A DNA stretch of 64,000 nt from NCBI RefSeq assembly GCF_028583425.1, contig NC_072791.1, forward strand, positions 13,845,868 through 13,909,867, read 5' to 3'. Shown one piece after another: positions 60,371 through 64,000 of the stretch. This DNA is from Eublepharis macularius. Taxonomy: Eukaryota; Chordata; Lepidosauria; Squamata; Eublepharidae. Position 1 is the first letter of the stretch. Every line of letters starts with the position of its first letter. The notes under the pieces are model-generated. The model saw only the letters and a program-made list of their open reading frames with translations, was not told the DNA's origin and searched no databases. The position numbers were made by a program, and so were the translations under genes.

Positions 60371-61060
60371 TGTTGCAGTGGTTCCCCCCCATTAAGTCGT
60401 TTTATGGAGGGAGAGTTGTATTAGGCTGGTAGTTATTATGATCATCTTCTGTTTCCATGCCCTGTTGTGCCCGCTCACTATGTGACCTGTTGTAATGTTC
60501 AAAACTTTACTGTTTGTCCATTTCAAAAAAAAAAATGTGTTTAAGATTCTCTGATGTGTAGTTAATTGTGTTGTGTTGTGCTATGAGGGACAATAAGTGT
60601 AATATGTTGTGATTTGTTGACCACTTGTAATTTGAAAATGAGAAAATAAAGGTTTTTTAAACTTAATGATTGTGTGTCTGTGTTCCCTTCTTTGATGGGA
60701 GGTTGGTTCCCAGCATAGGGAACAATGGGGCAGGCTGGCCAGCCTTCTCTGCGGGTGGTGGGGGGGTCAGGGGGGTGGTTGTCTGTGTGCCAGGGCAGGT
60801 GCTCTTTCCCAGGGACGATTTGGCACTGCCACCATTGTGGCACCCCTTGTCTGTGCAGAACTGCCCTGGGAAAGAGAGTTTAGGGGTTCCCAAAAGGGGA
60901 GGGCAGGCCAGCCTGTTCCTGGGGTTATGGTGGGTGTGGGGCAGGTGGGGGTTGATTTGGGTCTGTGAGGGGCTACTGGGGGGATTTGGGTCTGTGTGTG
61001 GCAGCTGGGGGGGAATTGGGTTTGTGTGGGGCTGTGAAGGGTGGACTTTAGGGGCTGAGA
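60371..61060 (+). repeat. 3' module of the hAT element, copy 2
   Basis: Near-identical to 57545-58060, with an additional segment at 60747-60905. The signal AATAAA lies near 60652. Confidence 0.9.
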
Positions 61061-61380
61061 GCACCTACTTGGGGAGGCCATGAAATGGCCCCCCCAAGTG
61101 GGAGCAGGCTGAGCCTTGGTGGGGGGTGGGAGGAGGGGTGGGAGAAGGGCCCCAGAGGGTTGGGGGGCATTTTGCATGCAAAATGCCACCCCTGGCAACA
61201 CAAGCCTCCCCCAGCTGTCAGTGGTAGAGATTAGAGCACCTACTTGGGGAGGCCATGAAATGGCCCCCCCAAGTGGGAGCAGGCTGAGCCTCGGTGGGGG
61301 GTGGGAGGAGGGGTGGGAGAAGGGCCCCTGAGGGCTGGGGGGCATTTTGCATGCAAAATGCCACCCCTGGCAAAGGAAGC
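61060..61380 (+). repeat. ~180-bp direct repeat, two units
   Basis: The string cacctacttggggaggccatg occurs at 61062 and 61230, each followed by tgggagcaggctgagcctyg, a G-rich run and gcattttgcatgcaaaatgc. A partial relative is at 60310-60365. Confidence 0.88.
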
Positions 61381-61599
61381 CTGCTTCTTCATTTTTTCCC
61401 CATAGGAAATAATGAAGAAGATGCTCCTTTATGGGAGGATGGGGGGACCTGCTTTGGGGGGCCATAACATGGCCCCCCAAAGTCCAATCTGTCTGAAACT
61501 TGGGTGGGTGTTAGAGAAGGGTTAGAGGAAGGTCCCCACCAATTTTGGGCTTATTTGGTGGGAAAATGCCTCCTCCAGGCGTCCTGAAAGACGGAGGCA

Positions 61600-61769
61600 T
61601 TTTCCCAGCAAAATAACCCGAAAGAATCCCGAAAGAATGCCGAAATAATGCCGAATCCCGAATCCCGAAAGAGATTCTTGTTTCGGCATTCGGCTAATGC
61701 CGGTAGAGAATCTTGTTTCGGGTAATCCCGAAACAAGAAAGCCGAAAGTTTTTTCCTTGCACACCCCTA
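61600..61769. repeat. Right subterminal repeats and terminus of the hAT element
   Basis: Clustered cccgaaagaatgccgaa-type words in both orientations, then ccttgcacaccccta at the end, the inverted partner of the left terminus. Confidence 0.87.
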
Positions 61770-63124
61770 ACTACAAGCTGTTAACTTTGGAGGGTCATAA
61801 CAATTTGTTTGGTTGGCATGCATACTTATGTTATGAGAAATATAAAATGGATGGTATGTTTCAACACCACTTTGTAAGGAGAAATATTTTTTCGGTTTGG
61901 CAAAAATACAAAAAATATACAGAGGAGAAAAGGCCTATGTGGATTGTGCCAGCAGAGGTGATAAAACCACATACAGACTGTCAAGGAGAAGACTGGATAA
62001 CATATAAGGAATTATTGTTGATAGAGACATTGTAAAAATGAAGAAAGAAGAAGACTTACCTTTTAAATATAGATGGTTACAATACCGACAAATTAAAGAC
62101 TTATTTGAAGTAGATAAAAGAAAAGTAGGTTTCAGAACTAGAAATTCAGAGTTAGAAGAACTTTTACTTGGAGAGGGAACAAAAATAATTTCTAAGCTTT
62201 ACAAATTGTTACTGAAATGGTACACAGAAGATGAAACGGTTAAGACACAAATGGTGAAATGGGCATTAAATTTTAATGAAGAGATGGCAATGGAGGCATG
62301 GGAATACTTGTGGAAAAATACTATGAAAATATCTACATGTGTTAATTTAAAAGAGAATGGATATAAGATGATGCATAGATGGTATTTAAAACCGAAAAAA
62401 TGAGCAAATATGAGTAACGTTATGTCAAACAAATGTTGGAAATGTAAACAACATGAAGGCTCTTTCTATCATATGTGGTGGACTTGTGATAAAGCTAAGC
62501 AATTCTGGTCTAAGATATATGCGGAAATGTTGATAATTATGAAAGGTAATTTGTCAAAATGCCCTGAAATGTTTCTGATAGGGCTTAATATGGAAAAAGT
62601 CAATGTACTGGACAGGACATTATTGTATTACATGTTGGTGGCAGCAAGATTATTATATGCGCAATACTGGAAGCAAGAGGAGATACCAGAAATTGAGGAT
62701 TGGATTCAAAAACTGTTGTACATGGTGGAGATGGAGAAATTGACAAGAAAATTGGATGAACAAAGCTCACATGAATTTTTAAAGGACTGGGAAAAACTTA
62801 AAGAGTATTTGGAAAATAAGTAGGATGTAAAAGGAAACTATGGTCTATGGATAGTTATTAATATGTATATGAGAATACAACTAAAAACTATGTAAGAACT
62901 TTACCTTTGAAAACTGGGACAAATATTAGAATAGAAGGAAATGATAAGATTTAAAAAGGTTTTAGCGCTGTTGGGGGTCTAGGGTAAAAGGGGGAGGGAG
63001 GGTGGGAAATGTGTATTTGAATTGATAAGTGTGAGACAATTAGTACTAGTTGAAAACAAAAAGGATGTAATATGTAATCTGTGAAATGTATGTTAACCTA
63101 TGCAATAAATTTCTTTTAAAAAAA

Positions 63125-63185
63125 AGGAAATACAGTTGGCTCTTGGAATAAAGCTCTTTCCACACTCAATGTAGTTATATGGCTT
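63125..63185 (-). pseudogene. Start of the degenerate finger tail of gene D
   Basis: Sixty-one bases of decayed finger text after the stop, ending in the L1 target duplication. They continue at 43503-44036. Confidence 0.85.

Positions 63186-64000
<815 letters not shown>

Larger units (their letters stand above)
48507..61769 (+). mobile_element. hAT DNA transposon, 13.26 kb, apparently autonomous
   Basis: The exact 8-bp target duplication actacaag lies at 48499-48506 and 61770-61777. The termini are inverted: tagggatgtgc at the left and taggggtgtgc (right end, reverse-complemented), matching the hAT YARNG terminal pattern. In order, the element has subterminal ttcggcattc-type repeats, a GC-rich possible first exon, ten ~294-bp repeats, spliced-leader-like exons, the transposase ORF 53812-56550, a 70-bp array, a polyadenylation region, captured-looking DNA, a second copy of the polyadenylation region, ~180-bp repeats, and right subterminal repeats. 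Usual hAT elements are about 2.5-5 kb, so this one is exceptionally large. It interrupts L1 ORF2 cleanly, which gives its relative age. Confidence 0.95.
45848..62823 (+). pseudogene. L1 ORF2 (endonuclease-reverse transcriptase), broken and split
   Basis: This would be about 1,235 codons without the hAT insert. It starts MEYKLISWNVNGLNSPQKCK with the N-W-N-G endonuclease motif, then CLQETHIKEQ and MMGDFNGVVN. Reverse transcriptase blocks are at 47200-48100: GKAPGPDGISAKF, SYRPISLLNNDYKIFARVLT, RKGTRQGCPLSPLLF, and FADD near 47918-47929. After the hAT element (48507-61769) it resumes with LLTLEGHNNLFGWHAYLCYE and reaches the cysteine motif CWKCKQHEGSFYHMWWTC at about 62436-62490. Stops or frame changes lie near 46002, 46390, 46685-47020, 47265, 47680, 62036 and 62401. 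Confidence 0.9.

Overview
The window is vertebrate nuclear DNA, most likely from a squamate reptile and perhaps a gecko. This rests on a SCAN-KRAB-C2H2 zinc-finger gene organisation (an amniote combination) together with young L1, CR1 and L2 LINEs, two tRNA-headed SINE families and many short inverted-repeat DNA transposons. No prokaryotic features, rRNA genes or free-standing tRNA genes are present. The species assignment is inference.

The backbone is a tandemly duplicated zinc-finger locus, with all host genes on the minus strand. Four paralogous units can be traced. Unit C (about 1-2900) keeps only the upstream flank of a locus whose exons lie left of the window. Unit A (about 7100-12640) has an orphan SCAN exon with a lost splice donor and no fingers. 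Unit B (about 19340-37270) holds a complete-looking gene: SCAN exon 31872-32383, small exons 31658-31700 and 30839-30918, KRAB-A exon 25256-25382, and an 18-finger exon 19957-21632. All splice phases agree and predict about 779 residues. Unit D (43500 to the right edge) holds the last fingers of a second gene, whose coding end is at 63186 and whose 5' part is off-window.

The most striking structure is a two-level nest in unit D. A full-length L1 (44037-63124, about 5.8 kb without its insert, 16-bp target duplication) lies antisense, 61 bp past the stop codon of gene 2. A 13.26-kb hAT DNA transposon (48507-61769, exact 8-bp target duplication, YARNG-type ends) sits inside ORF2 of that L1. The hAT element has an uninterrupted 912-residue transposase ORF with BED finger, catalytic acidic residues and dimerisation motif. 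It also has an array of ten ~294-bp repeats upstream, a six-copy ~70-bp A-rich array downstream, subterminal palindromic repeats at both ends and a duplicated 3' module carrying a polyadenylation signal. It is far larger than an ordinary hAT element and may still be able to move.

The remaining space is mostly interspersed repeats: 5'-truncated L1 copies with clear target duplications (3811-4708, 38748-40205), CR1 and L2 remnants, SINEs, foldback elements (one family with an empty site visible in a paralogous unit), a 210-bp tandem array, a ~50-bp minisatellite in three blocks, two solo LTR fossils in opposite orientation, and two repeat families with hammerhead-ribozyme cores. Boundaries of old repeats are approximate because they were read by eye.
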